DNA from: Teredinibacter franksiae
GTDB lineage: Bacteria; Pseudomonadota; Gammaproteobacteria; Pseudomonadales; Cellvibrionaceae
Assembly: GCF_014218805.1 (NCBI RefSeq)
Contig: NZ_JACJUV010000001.1
Location: 3,546,501-3,610,500 of the forward strand
Length of the DNA: 64,000 nucleotides
Reading direction: 5' to 3'
This document shows, in pieces, positions 10,658-21,300 of the stretch. The position numbers and the translations under genes were made by a program. Below the pieces are notes generated by a model, which saw only the letters and a program-made list of their open reading frames with translations, ran no database searches and was not told where the DNA came from. How positions within the stretch are numbered: position 1 is the first letter of the stretch; each line of letters begins with the position of its first letter.

Positions 10658-11239
10658 ATGGCTCAGATTAACTTATTACCCTGGCGGGAAGAATTTCGTC
10701 AGGAGAGGAAAAAACAGTTTCTTACTCAGCTTGTCGGTGTTTGTTTGCTGGCGTTGGGGGTTGCCTTTCTGTGGGTGAGGGCGGTTGACGCCTCCATTGA
10801 GTCTCAGAAGTCGCGCAATAACTTGCTTGATGGTGAAATTAAATTACTCGACAAACAAGTGACAGAAATTAAAGACTTGAAGGCAAAGCGCAGAGAATTG
10901 CTTGACCGAATGAAGGTTATTCAAGATCTTGAAGGTCGGCGCTCTATTATCGTTCACTACTTCGATGCATTTGCTAAAGCTGTTCCCGATGGCGTTTATG
11001 TGACATCTATATCGAAAAGTAGCAATAGCCTTTCTATTGAGGGCGTGAGTGAGTCTACCAACCGGGTATCCACTTTTATGCGACAGCTAGACGATTCTGC
11101 GTGGTTCTCTGAGCCGAACTTGAAGTCTGTTGTCGCCGCTCCCCAGCACGGGGAGCAGGCCAGTATCTTTAAAATGCAGCTGAAAGCCGTGCTGCCTGAG
11201 CTGGAAAGCGACGACAAGCAAAAGGGAGGTGGAAAGTAA
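10658..11239 (+). CDS. pilN: Type IV pilus assembly protein PilN
   Basis: Bitopic inner-membrane protein of 193 residues. The start was chosen at the ATG giving MAQINLLPWREEFRQERKK, because AAGGAG lies 11 bases upstream and the INLLPWRE segment is the conserved PilM-binding peptide. It has one transmembrane helix at ~24-44, then a coiled-coil and a periplasmic ferredoxin-like domain that pairs with PilO. Its stop overlaps the pilO ATG (TAATG). Confidence 0.95.
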   Translation: MAQINLLPWREEFRQERKKQFLTQLVGVCLLALGVAFLWVRAVDASIESQKSRNNLLDGEIKLLDKQVTEIKDLKAKRRELLDRMKVIQDLEGRRSIIVHYFDAFAKAVPDGVYVTSISKSSNSLSIEGVSESTNRVSTFMRQLDDSAWFSEPNLKSVVAAPQHGEQASIFKMQLKAVLPELESDDKQKGGGK

Positions 11240-11877
11240 TGGCCGACCTTAATAAGTACCTAGAACAGCTGCAAGGTTTTGATATTAACGATGTTGATTG
11301 GGATCGTGTTGGTGTGTGGCCCACGCCTGTTCGCATCGTTCTATCGCTGGTCGCTGCGGGGCTAATAATCTTTGCCGGATATTACTTTATTGTTAAGGAT
11401 AAGAATCGCCAATTAGAAGTGGCGGAAAAAAAAGAGCTTGATTTAAAGCAGTCCTTTGAAAAGAAAGCCTATGAAGCGGCTAACTTGGATAAATATCGAC
11501 AGCAAATGATTGAAATGGATGAATCGTTTAGCGCACTTGTATCAAGGCTGCCAACGGATACAGAAGTTCCGGGCTTGCTGGAAGATATAGACGATAAAGG
11601 TGTCGAGAGTCGGTTAACGATTAAAAGCATTGCGTTGCAGGATGAAGTCTCGACGGAATTCTATGTCGAGCTGCCTATTAAAATTAGTGTTACCGGTGGT
11701 TACCATGAATTTGGCGCTTTTGTTAGCGGTGTTGCGGGCATGCCTCGCATCGTCACCCTGCATAACTTTAAAATCAGTAAGGCTGGGGGGGGGCGGAGCG
11801 GAGATGCATTAGTTAATAGCCCTCTGTCGATGGAAATTATCGCGAAAACTTATCGTTACAAGGCCCAGGAGAGGTAG
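11239..11877 (+). CDS. pilO: Type IV pilus assembly protein PilO
   Basis: Partner of PilN in the inner-membrane alignment complex; 212 residues. A cytoplasmic N-terminus is followed by a transmembrane helix at ~33-52 (VRIVLSLVAAGLIIFAGYYF), a coiled-coil rich in Lys/Glu, and a periplasmic domain containing ISVTGGYHEFGAFVSGVAGM. Overlaps pilN by one base and precedes pilP by two bases, indicating tight translational coupling. Confidence 0.95.
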   Translation: MADLNKYLEQLQGFDINDVDWDRVGVWPTPVRIVLSLVAAGLIIFAGYYFIVKDKNRQLEVAEKKELDLKQSFEKKAYEAANLDKYRQQMIEMDESFSALVSRLPTDTEVPGLLEDIDDKGVESRLTIKSIALQDEVSTEFYVELPIKISVTGGYHEFGAFVSGVAGMPRIVTLHNFKISKAGGGRSGDALVNSPLSMEIIAKTYRYKAQER

Positions 11878-11879
11878 AT

Positions 11880-12413
11880 ATGAAAATATTGAAGCACGCC
11901 CTCTTGGCCGCAGTGATCACCAGCACCCTAGCGGCATGTGGGATGGGTGGTGAACATGCTGATTTAAGAGTTTATGTCGATGAGATTAAGCGAAGGCCTG
12001 CGGGTTCAATAGATCCGCTGCCTGCGTTTCGGCCTTACGAAGCGTTTATTTATAGTGCGGCTGCCTTGCGAAGCCCGTTTGATTTACCGATTGACGTTGA
12101 AAGGCGTGTTTACGCCAACTCCAATGTGGATGTGAAACCCGATTTTTCTCGTGAGAAAGAATTTCTTGAGGGGTTTGATCTTACGTCGTTGCGAATGGTT
12201 GGAACTATTCGTAAAGCCGGCACATTATGGGCTCTAGTGAGAGATGTTAGTGGACGAATTCATATGGTGACCGATGGACATTTCTTGGGTAAAAACCACG
12301 GTAAAGTCATTGAAACCGTTGATTCGCAAATAGAGCTTATAGAAATTGTATCTGATGGCCTCGATGGTTGGGTAGAGAGACCTAGCGTCCTAGCTTTAGC
12401 TGAGAAGGAATAA
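11880..12413 (+). CDS. pilP: Type IV pilus assembly lipoprotein PilP
   Basis: Inner-membrane lipoprotein that bridges PilNO to the secretin PilQ. 177 residues; lipobox TLAA-Cys20. The long disordered region after the anchor and the C-terminal beta-sandwich (FDLTSLRMVGTI ... WALVRDVSGRIHMVTDGHFLG) are typical. GGAGAGG precedes the ATG. Confidence 0.95.
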   Translation: MKILKHALLAAVITSTLAACGMGGEHADLRVYVDEIKRRPAGSIDPLPAFRPYEAFIYSAAALRSPFDLPIDVERRVYANSNVDVKPDFSREKEFLEGFDLTSLRMVGTIRKAGTLWALVRDVSGRIHMVTDGHFLGKNHGKVIETVDSQIELIEIVSDGLDGWVERPSVLALAEKE

Positions 12414-12418
12414 ATAAA

Positions 12419-14590
12419 ATGTTCATACGTAATTTGACAATCCTGCTCATGAGTACGCTGACGATGATGTCGGTGAACGCTTTGGCCGCCGGTTTGAAAG
12501 ATATTAAATTCTCGGAGCTACCGGGTGAAAGGGCTGAGCTACGACTGCTTTTTGAGGGTGGGGTCGTCGAACCTCAAGGGTATACGATCGATCAGCCTGC
12601 ACGTATTGTTTTAGATTTTGCCGGTGTTGAGAACCTATTGGCCGAAAAAAAATACGCTATGTCTGTGGGCGAAGTGAGTAGCGCAGTTGTCGTTGCCGGT
12701 GGTGGCCGTACGCGCCTGATCGTTAATTTAAATAACTTGGTGCCCTTTACTTCCCGTATTGATGGGCAGCATTTGGTCGTTGAAATCGGTTCCGAGTCGG
12801 CTAGTGCGCCCGCGGTTGTCACGTCTTCCATTACGGATAGTGTGGCACCGTCACGAGAGGATTATGCCAGCTCAAATTCGGTTATCAATAATATCGATTT
12901 TCGCCGTGGGGATATTGGTGAGGGCAAGGTAATTGTTAGCTTGTCGAACCCGAATATCGCGATCGACGTAGAGGAGAGTTCCTCTGGGGTGTCAGTGTCA
13001 TTTATGGATACGGCTTTGCCAGATCAAATGCGACGAAAACTCGATGTGGTGGATTTTGCGACGCCGGTAAAAATGTTGGGCTCGTCTATGCAGGGCTCGA
13101 ATACCGTGATCGAAATTGATGCGTCCGGCGATTTCGATTATTTAGCCTATCAGGCTGATAATGAGTACGTGATTAGCATTAAACCGCTATCACAGCAGGA
13201 AATAGAAGATAAAAAGAGAGCGTTTGCCTATGTGGGTGATGTGCTATCCCTTAACTTCCAGGACATTCAGGTGCGTTCAGTCCTGCAATTAATTGCAGAC
13301 TTTACTGAGCTTAACCTAGTAGCGAGCGATACCGTTACTGGGAGTATTACGTTGAGATTAGAAAATGTGCCGTGGGATCAGGCGTTGGATTTGGTCTTGA
13401 AGACCAAGGGTTTGGATAAACGTCAGATCGGTAATGTATTGATGGTTGCACCAGCGGCAGAGATCGCTGAGCGTGAGAAGCAGGAGATTGAAACGAAAAA
13501 GCAGCTGGAAGAGTTGGCGCCACTTCGTACTGAATACATTCGAATTCGTTACGCGAATGCTCGAGAGTTGTTCTCGCTTTTCATGTCTGAGGGCGGGGGA
13601 GGGCAAAGTGGCGCCGGTGATAGTGGTGGTGGTGGCGGCAATGCTCGAAACTCTACAGGTAGTATGCTTTCTGATCGCGGTCAGGCCATTGTTGATGAGC
13701 GAACAAACTCGATTATTCTTACCGACACAGAAGAAAAAATCTCTAAGTTCAAATTGTTAGTAGACCGGATCGATATTCCCGTCAAGCAGGTGATGATTGA
13801 GGCGCGCTTAGTTATTGCAAATTCGGATTTCCGTAAAGAGCTTGGTTTTCGAATGTCGGGTGATGCGGTTGATACGTCCGAATCAGGTAGCCACAAACAT
13901 GAATTTACCGGCAGCCTAGAAGGGTTGGGTACTTCCGGTGGTGGCGGCCCTGAGGATATGTTTACTAATCCGGTTAATAATGCAACAGACCGATTGCGGG
14001 ATCTCGAGGCTTCAAACCTAGTGGATTTGGGGGTTTTCAACCCCACAGGCTCCATTACTTGGAACGTTATCAGTAGCAACTTCCTGCTAGGTATGGAGTT
14101 GTCGGCACTGCAGGATTCTGGATTTGCTGAAATAGTCTCTCAGCCGAAAGTCATTACAGGCGACAAGCAGCCCGCATCGATTCAGTCAGGTACTGAGGTG
14201 CCTTATCAAGCTGAGTCCGCAAGTGGTGGCACCACCACATCCTTCAAAGAGGTGCTGCTGCGCTTGGAGGTAACCCCACAGATAACGCCCGATAATCGTG
14301 TCATTATGGATTTGATTATTGATCAAGACTCTGTAACCGGTGTTTCTGCAGGTGTACCGATAATTGATGTTACTCATCTAGAGACTTCAGTCTTGGTGTC
14401 GGATGGTGATACGGTCGTTCTTGGTGGTATTTACCAAACCGAAACGGTTAAAGGTGAAGAAAAGGTGCCGTTGCTTGGTGATGTACCATTCTTAGGGGTG
14501 TTTTTCCGTCACAATATCAGCTCAGAAGAGAAGCGCGAGCTGTTGATTTTCGTAACGCCACGCATTATGAATTCAGATTTTCTCGACTAA
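12419..14590 (+). CDS. pilQ: Type IV pilus secretin PilQ
   Basis: Outer-membrane secretin through which the pilus exits; 723 residues. Signal peptide 1-~24 (ends NALAA). Two AMIN domains (~25-110 and ~155-255) bind peptidoglycan. A secretin/TonB short N-domain follows at ~280-345 (LSLNFQDIQVRSVLQLIADF), then N1 with a Gly/Ser-rich insert at ~390-412, and the secretin barrel domain with EIVSQPKVITGDKQPASIQ and the C-terminal block VPLLGDVPFLGVFFR. Last pil gene; aroK follows after five bases. Confidence 0.97.
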   Translation: MFIRNLTILLMSTLTMMSVNALAAGLKDIKFSELPGERAELRLLFEGGVVEPQGYTIDQPARIVLDFAGVENLLAEKKYAMSVGEVSSAVVVAGGGRTRLIVNLNNLVPFTSRIDGQHLVVEIGSESASAPAVVTSSITDSVAPSREDYASSNSVINNIDFRRGDIGEGKVIVSLSNPNIAIDVEESSSGVSVSFMDTALPDQMRRKLDVVDFATPVKMLGSSMQGSNTVIEIDASGDFDYLAYQADNEYVISIKPLSQQEIEDKKRAFAYVGDVLSLNFQDIQVRSVLQLIADFTELNLVASDTVTGSITLRLENVPWDQALDLVLKTKGLDKRQIGNVLMVAPAAEIAEREKQEIETKKQLEELAPLRTEYIRIRYANARELFSLFMSEGGGGQSGAGDSGGGGGNARNSTGSMLSDRGQAIVDERTNSIILTDTEEKISKFKLLVDRIDIPVKQVMIEARLVIANSDFRKELGFRMSGDAVDTSESGSHKHEFTGSLEGLGTSGGGGPEDMFTNPVNNATDRLRDLEASNLVDLGVFNPTGSITWNVISSNFLLGMELSALQDSGFAEIVSQPKVITGDKQPASIQSGTEVPYQAESASGGTTTSFKEVLLRLEVTPQITPDNRVIMDLIIDQDSVTGVSAGVPIIDVTHLETSVLVSDGDTVVLGGIYQTETVKGEEKVPLLGDVPFLGVFFRHNISSEEKRELLIFVTPRIMNSDFLD

Positions 14591-14595
14591 ATAGT

Positions 14596-15108
14596 GTGAA
14601 CCATCTTATTTTCCTGGTCGGCCCCATGGGGGCCGGCAAATCTACTATCGGGCGCTTACTGGCCCAGCGCATTGGGTGTGATTTTTTCGACACCGACCAC
14701 GTTATTGAGCAGCGAACGGGGGCCGATATTCCCTGGATCTTTGATATGGAGGGCGAGTCGGGTTTTCGCGACCGTGAATCTGCGGTACTGGAAGAGCTTT
14801 CCCTGGAGAAGTCGGCCGTCGTTGCGACGGGTGGTGGAATTGTTGTGCGCGAAGCCAATCGTCGATTGCTTAAGCAGCAAAAATCCGTGGTTTACCTGAC
14901 CGCCAGTATTGAACAGCTAGTTGAAAGAACCTACAAGGACAAAAAGCGCCCGTTATTACAGGTGGCCGACCCACGGCAAAAAATAGTTGAGCTGTTTGAG
15001 TTGCGCGACCCTTTGTATCGAGAGGTTGCTGACTATGTACTTGTTACAGAGAGTCGTGGCCCCAAATTTGTTGTTCAATCCATTCTTGATAATTTAGAGC
15101 TAAGCTAA
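14596..15108 (+). CDS. aroK: Shikimate kinase
   Basis: Phosphorylates shikimate at the 3-OH with ATP in the chorismate pathway. 170 residues from a GTG start. Walker A is GPMGAGKST; the shikimate-binding FFDTDHVIE and RDRE motifs and the GGGIVVREANR loop are present, and the lid contains DKKRPLLQ. Five bases after pilQ, so probably read through from the pil operon; aroB follows after a 213-base gap. Confidence 0.96.
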   Translation: MNHLIFLVGPMGAGKSTIGRLLAQRIGCDFFDTDHVIEQRTGADIPWIFDMEGESGFRDRESAVLEELSLEKSAVVATGGGIVVREANRRLLKQQKSVVYLTASIEQLVERTYKDKKRPLLQVADPRQKIVELFELRDPLYREVADYVLVTESRGPKFVVQSILDNLELS

Positions 15109-15321
15109 CCTTAATTACAGGTGCACTAGCTTATTGCGTGTGCTTGCGCCTAATGCTTTAAGCCGCTTTGTCGGTTACCCATTGACCTCGAAAATACAGA
15201 GATTATGGCAGTGGTATGGTGGCGGTTGTTCCTAGTGAAATCTTGCGCCTAACTCGTATACAATGCTGTCTAGCTTGGCAGGCATTGCCTTCCGTTTCAT
15301 CTATTTTTAGAATTTGAATTC

Positions 15322-16410
15322 ATGTCTCTTCGAACGTTAAATCTCGATTTGGGAGAACGTAGCTACCCTATTTTTATTGGTGAAGACCTGCTGCATAATC
15401 CTGATTATTTTTTTCCTTACCTAGCTTCTGATCAGGTATTGCTTGTAACCAACGAAACTATCGACCCGCTCTATAGCGACCATTTGGAGGCTTTACTAGC
15501 GCCTAAGTGTCGATTCAATAAGGTGGTTTTGCCCGATGGAGAACAATATAAAAATTTGGAAACATTAAACCTTATTTTTGACGGCCTTCTCGAAAACCGT
15601 CACAACAGGCGTACCACTTTGATAGCGCTTGGTGGAGGTGTTGTGGGCGATATGACTGGGTTTGCTGCCGCTAGTTACCAGCGGGGGGTGAATTTTATTC
15701 AGGTGCCAACAACGCTGTTATCTCAAGTCGATTCTTCCGTGGGTGGAAAAACCGGTGTTAATCATGTGCTAGGTAAGAACATGATCGGAGCGTTCTATCA
15801 GCCCAAGGCCGTGATCATTGATACGCTTGTGTTGAGAACGCTAGAGGATCGAGAGTTGACAGCCGGGCTGGCAGAAGTGATTAAGTATGGTTTGATCGCT
15901 GACCAGATGTTTTTTGAGTGGCTTGAAGACAATATTGGATTACTGTTGGCTCGAGACGCTGGTGCCCTTGCTCACGCTATTGAGGTGTCTTGTAGAGCAA
16001 AGGCTGATGTCGTTGCCCGTGACGAAACCGAATCCGGTGTACGAGCGATTCTTAATCTTGGGCACACCTTTGGCCACGCGATTGAGTCGCATTTGGGCTA
16101 CGGCGTTTGGGTGCACGGAGAAGCCGTAGGCGCAGGTATGGTTATGGCCTGTGATCTATCCCATAGACTGGGGTGGATAGACGAGGCAATCTACAGTCGA
16201 GCTGTTGCGCTTATTATGAGGGCCGGTCTTCCGGTTACGGCGCCGGTCAATATGTCCCCAGAAGATTTTATGGGTTATATGTCAGTGGATAAAAAAGTTT
16301 TGGATGGCTCCCTGCGTTTGGTGTTACTCAAGGGGTGCGGAGAGGCAGTGGTTACCAGTGATTTCGATATGCAAATGCTTGCGCAAACGCTTGAAGCATT
16401 TTGTTCGTAA
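15322..16410 (+). CDS. aroB: 3-dehydroquinate synthase
   Basis: Converts DAHP to 3-dehydroquinate, NAD- and zinc-dependent. 362 residues. Visible signatures: [21 protein letters not shown] (NAD-binding and active-site region), [20 protein letters not shown], the metal-binding GLAEVIKYG and the HTFGHAIE ... HGEAVGAGM histidines. The following damX-like gene starts 15 bases later, the common aroB-damX pairing. Confidence 0.97.
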   Translation: MSLRTLNLDLGERSYPIFIGEDLLHNPDYFFPYLASDQVLLVTNETIDPLYSDHLEALLAPKCRFNKVVLPDGEQYKNLETLNLIFDGLLENRHNRRTTLIALGGGVVGDMTGFAAASYQRGVNFIQVPTTLLSQVDSSVGGKTGVNHVLGKNMIGAFYQPKAVIIDTLVLRTLEDRELTAGLAEVIKYGLIADQMFFEWLEDNIGLLLARDAGALAHAIEVSCRAKADVVARDETESGVRAILNLGHTFGHAIESHLGYGVWVHGEAVGAGMVMACDLSHRLGWIDEAIYSRAVALIMRAGLPVTAPVNMSPEDFMGYMSVDKKVLDGSLRLVLLKGCGEAVVTSDFDMQMLAQTLEAFCS

Positions 16411-16425
16411 TCGAATTGGGGGAAC

Positions 16426-17991
16426 ATGGAAAATAGAGAGTTAGATCTCCGGGTTGAATCGGGTGATGGTGGCCTTTTGGCGGCCGAGCCTTATTCTGCT
16501 CGAGCCTATTTTTCTACCCCAGGCAGAAAAGGCCTGCTGGACCAGCTCGTTCACTTGCTTCAGTTTGGGGAAGGCTTACCGGTTTTGATTGGCCCCCCCG
16601 GTGCAGGTAAAACCGTGCTTTTAGCCGAGCTTTCCCGTGAGTTGATGGGCACCGGCGCTAGTGTTTACTGCGCGCTTTCGGAAGAGGCTGATCTTGCTGA
16701 AAATCTTGCGATCATTAGCGAGGCCGTTGGCCTTGAGTTAAAGCCTCGAGCAATCGCCGGTGAGATGCTAGCGGCGTTGCGCCATTATGGTCAGGCTCTT
16801 GCCCACGAGCAGAAAAAAGTTACGTTGCTGCTGGATGACGCGCACCTTCTGGACGACTCCTCTCTCGGGGCTATGGTGAGTTTACTTCAGGGGCGCGAAG
16901 CGACAAGTTATGGTTTGAGTCTATTGATGGCGGCTAGATCTGGGCTTGTTGAGCGCTTAGATTCTATTTCGCTACTGGAAGTCCCTGTTTATGATTTTGA
17001 CATTCCGCTGCTATCTGCGGCGGAGCTTGAAAGCTTTCTGAATTTTGTGGGGCATGGCGGCGTGGTTTCTGAATCTCCAGATAGTGTACGTGGCTTGTGG
17101 GCAAAATCTTTAGGTAATCCGGGGGTGGTGTTGTCCCTAGTTAAGGTCGAAGCGACGTCGTCTACTGGTCTCGAGGGTTTACCCTCCCCGGCTGCATCTG
17201 TTGTACGGCGCTTTTTTTCTGGTTTACCGGTTGGGCACTTGGCGGCCATGGTATTGCTGGCGGGTGTTCTACTCTGGGCACTTATTTCTCGCGATGAAGG
17301 CGCTACGGGGGGTACCGAGGTTATTTCTGTTGAGCTTCCATCGTTGGCACCTGCTCCGCCGCGGTCGGCTGGGCCAGAAACCGTTGTTGGTCGCACTGCG
17401 TTGCCAGCGTTAGGTGCTGATGATCCTGCTCGCGCCGCTACTGGCGAAAGTGAAAAGGTTAGCGTGACGGATAGGGTGATTACAGATGTCAGCACTGCAA
17501 TGCCGATGGGTGATGCAGGGCTGAATTCTATTCCCATTACTGCGCCGCGTAGTGCGCCTCCCGTTATAGCGCCGCTTCCTGCGGTACCTGTACCCATCGA
17601 TACGCCAGAGAGAATTGCTGAGCCGACGATAAAAAATACACCAGCACCCATAGCGGCACCAATACAGGTCACCCCTTCAGCTGTATCGACCGATGAAATT
17701 TTCTTGATGGCCCGGGGTGATGACGAATATACCCTGCAAGTTCTTGCCGCGAGTAAAGCGGGTTCGCTCAAGGCGTATATTGGTCGTCAGACAAATAGGG
17801 AGGACCTCTATCTGTACCGTGGGCTTAGAGAGGGGCGCCGTAGATTTGTGGTAGTGGCGGGAGTCTACCCTAGTCGCCAGGCTGCGCTGTTGGCGCGTGA
17901 CGCCTTACCGGAGGAGCAGAGGGAAGCGGGCCCTTGGCCGCGGCAGCTTCGAGACATTAAGCAGGAGATAGACGAAAATCAAAGAAATTGA
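16426..17991 (+). CDS. damX: DamX-like protein: AAA ATPase fold, one TM helix, SPOR domain
   Basis: 521 residues. The cytoplasmic N-terminal half is an ExeA/AAA-type ATPase domain: Walker A GPPGAGKT near residue 57 and Walker B LLLDDAHLL near 133. A transmembrane helix lies at ~268-288 (HLAAMVLLAGVLLWALIS). Then comes a Pro/Ala-rich periplasmic linker and a C-terminal SPOR domain at ~435-510 (DEYTLQVLAASKAGSLKAY ... VVVAGVYPSRQAALLA). DamX proteins locate to the septal ring through the SPOR domain. GGGGG precedes the ATG; a strong terminator follows. No dam gene is adjacent. Confidence 0.85.
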   Translation: MENRELDLRVESGDGGLLAAEPYSARAYFSTPGRKGLLDQLVHLLQFGEGLPVLIGPPGAGKTVLLAELSRELMGTGASVYCALSEEADLAENLAIISEAVGLELKPRAIAGEMLAALRHYGQALAHEQKKVTLLLDDAHLLDDSSLGAMVSLLQGREATSYGLSLLMAARSGLVERLDSISLLEVPVYDFDIPLLSAAELESFLNFVGHGGVVSESPDSVRGLWAKSLGNPGVVLSLVKVEATSSTGLEGLPSPAASVVRRFFSGLPVGHLAAMVLLAGVLLWALISRDEGATGGTEVISVELPSLAPAPPRSAGPETVVGRTALPALGADDPARAATGESEKVSVTDRVITDVSTAMPMGDAGLNSIPITAPRSAPPVIAPLPAVPVPIDTPERIAEPTIKNTPAPIAAPIQVTPSAVSTDEIFLMARGDDEYTLQVLAASKAGSLKAYIGRQTNREDLYLYRGLREGRRRFVVVAGVYPSRQAALLARDALPEEQREAGPWPRQLRDIKQEIDENQRN

Positions 17992-18377
17992 TTGTGTTTA
18001 AGGTCTGTATTAGTCTGTGTTGTATCTGCCTAATTTGAATATTCTTGCCATCGTCTGCAACTGCCGTTAACATTCCGCGCCCAATTATTAGAAGCCCCTC
18101 TAACTAGGGGCTTTTTTGTCTGGTTCTCTATGCCGAATGAGCTTGTCGCGGCCAGGGCATACAGCTTTACCTCCCAGTGGTTAGGGGACATTTCCGACAC
18201 GTTCTCCAGACGAGACTTCGTACCCATTCAACCGCCTCCGACGGTTTGGTTTGTGCATATAGATTGACTTGCTTATAAAATTGGCCGAATACGCTACTTT
18301 TCGCACTAATTTTGCGCTAATTTTGCGTTGCCGCCCTTTAAATCAGATTGATGCGAATGAATAAAGTGAATGAGCCT
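17992..18377. other. Intergenic region between damX and gltB
   Basis: 386 bases. It contains the terminator at 18092-18117, then AT-rich sequence with a short repeat (cactaattttgcgctaattttgcg, 18303-18326: TAATTTTGCG twice) just before gltB that could be part of its promoter or an operator. No gene supported. Confidence 0.45.
18092..18117 (+). terminator. Rho-independent terminator after damX
   Basis: 8-bp stem AAGCCCCT / AGGGGCTT with a 6-base loop, followed by a T tract; about 100 bases past the damX stop. Confidence 0.85.
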
Positions 18378-21300
18378 ATGAACAACGGTCTCTACCGATT
18401 GGACGAATTTAAGGATAACTGTGGTTTCGGCCTTATTGCTCACCTGAAAGGGAAACCAAGCCACAGGTTGCTGCAAACAGGCATAGAAGCACTTACCTGT
18501 ATGACCCATCGGGGCGGAATTGCGGCCGATGGTAAGACCGGCGATGGCTGTGGTTTGCTCATTCAAAAACCCGATACGTTTTTACGCGGTGTTGCGAAAA
18601 GCGAACTGGGCTTTGAGCTTAGCGAAATGTATGGCATTGGCTCGATAATGCTCAGCAAAGATGCGGCCGAAGCTCAGCAAGCTCGCGTGGTGGTAGAGGA
18701 GGAATTGGCTGCTCAAGGGCTGGGCCAATGCGCCTGGCGTGAAGTGCCAACCGACTCCAGCTGTCTTGGCCCTATCGCGCTACAAACCTTGCCTGCTATT
18801 TATCATTTATTTGTGAATGCGAATAAAACCTCCGATGCGGAGCTCAGTGCAAAGCTTTTTGTGGCTCGCCGTAAAGCGGAGATTCGCCTCGCGAGCAGCC
18901 GTACTTTTTATGTCGCGAGCCTTAGCCATAAAGTACTGTCTTACAAGGGGCTGATGATGCCCGTTGATTTGCCGGCTTTTTACACAGATTTAGCCGACGA
19001 GCGTCTCGAAACGGCTATCTGCGTATTTCATCAACGCTTTTCAACAAACACTTTGCCCCAGTGGCCGTTGGCGCAGCCGTTTCGGATGCTCGCCCACAAC
19101 GGTGAAATCAACACTATTATGGGTAATCGAAATTGGTCGGTGGCTCGCACCAAAAAATTTCAGACACCGCTACTACCTAACCTTACCGATATTGTTCCGT
19201 TGGTAAATCGCACGGGTTCAGATTCATCCAGCTTGGATAACATGCTTGAGCTGTTGCTTATTGGTGGCATGGAGCTGCACCGTGCGGCGCGTATGCTTGT
19301 GCCGCCCGCTTGGCAGAATGTTGAACATATGGATGGCGACCTGAAAGCCTTCTATGAATACAACTCCATGCATATTGAGCCTTGGGATGGCCCGGCCGGG
19401 CTGGTTCTGACCGATGGACGGCATGCCGTCTGTACGCTTGACCGAAATGGCTTGCGTCCTTCGCGCTGGGTAATCACCAAAGATGACATAATTACTGTTG
19501 CGTCTGAAGTGGGTGTGTACAACTACGCCCCCGAAGACGTTGTGGCTAAAGGCCGGTTAGGACCGGGTCAGATATTGTCGGTGGATACTGAAACCGGGCA
19601 GCTACACCATACTGCCGACATTGATCAAATGTTGAAAGCGGGCCAGCCTTATCTCAAGTGGATGAAGGAAAACGCAAAACGTATTGAGTCGAGTTTTGAT
19701 CCAGAATTGCCGGAAGACGGTCTGAATGCCTCGCAAGTTGAGACGGCTATGAAGATGTTTCAGGTCAGTTTCGAAGAGTGCGATCAAGTTGTTCGCCCAT
19801 TGGCTGAATCGGGTCAGGAAGCCGTTGGTTCGATGGGGGATGATACGCCAATGGCGGTGCTCTCAGAAAAGCGCCGTTCTCTGTATGATTATTTTCGCCA
19901 GCAGTTTGCTCAGGTTACCAACCCGCCTATCGATCCTTTGCGCGAAGCGATTGTGATGTCGCTGGAAACCTGTATTGGTCGTGAACTATCTGTCTTCGAT
20001 GAAACGCAAGAGCATGCCAATCGGGTTATTTTGTCGAGCCCGGTATTGTCACCAGCGAAATTTAATGAGTTGCTCAGTCTTGAGCGGCAGGGTTATGAGC
20101 CCGTCAGGATTGACCTGAATTACGACGCTAAAATACTGAACCTGAAGCAGGCCCTAGAGCTGTTGCTCGAGGATGTGCTGGCTGCCGTAAGAGGAGGTAA
20201 AACGCTGGTGGTGCTCACGGATCTTATGCTTCGGGAAGATCGTTTGCCGATACACGCATTGCTGGCAACGGGCGCCGTGCATCATCGTTTAACTAAAGAA
20301 GGGTTACGCTGTGATGCCAATATTATCGTCGAAACGGCAACCGCGCGAGACTCGCATCAGGTTGCCGCGCTGCTTGGCTATGGGGCCACGGCTGTGTACC
20401 CGTACCTGAGTTATTATTTAATAGATCGCTTGATTAATACCGGAGAATTAATCGCACATTACGGTGATGCCTCACGTAATTACCGTAAAGGTCTGAGTAA
20501 AGGTTTACTTAAAATTCTGTCGAAGATGGGTATATCAACCATTGCGTCCTACCGAGGGGCCCAACTGTTTGAAGCCGTGGGGCTATCGGAAGATGTGGTT
20601 GAAACCTGCTTCGAAGGCACTGCCAGTCGTGTAAAAGGCGCTGATTTTAGTGATTTGGAAGCTGATCAGAAATCATTAGCAAAAGATGCTTGGAAGCTAC
20701 GTAAAAAAATTGAGCTAGGTGGTTTGCTTAAATATGTTCACGGTCAGGAATATCATGCATTTAACCCTGATGTTGTACAAACCCTGCAGCGTGCAGTGCA
20801 GTCGGGTGACTATGGCGCATGGCGTGATTACTCAACGTTAGTCAATGGGCGGCCTGCGGCAACGTTACGTGATCTGTTGAAGTTGCGCGACAACCAAAGC
20901 GCAATTGCGTTGAATGACGTAGAGCCGATAGAGACAATCGTTCGTCGTTTTGACTCCGCTGCTATGTCCCTCGGAGCACTGAGCCCGGAAGCGCATGAGG
21001 CTCTGGCGGAAGCCATGAATACATTGGGTGGTCGCTCCAATAGTGGAGAGGGTGGTGAAGACCCGGTGCGCTTTGGCACCCATAAAGTATCGAAAATTAA
21101 ACAGGTGGCGTCTGGCCGCTTTGGTGTTACGCCTCATTATCTCGTTAATGCTGAAGTGTTGCAGATCAAAGTGGCTCAAGGCGCCAAACCTGGCGAAGGT
21201 GGACAGCTACCCGGTGGTAAAGTGAATGCGCTAATTGCGCGTTTACGCTATGCGGTGCCAGGCGTAACGTTGATTTCACCGCCGCCTCATCACGACATCT

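Noticed and set aside
16989..17771. 260-codon minus-strand open frame opposite damX
   Set aside because: Ser/Ala/Pro-rich antisense translation of the linker; damX has motif-supported domains in the other strand.
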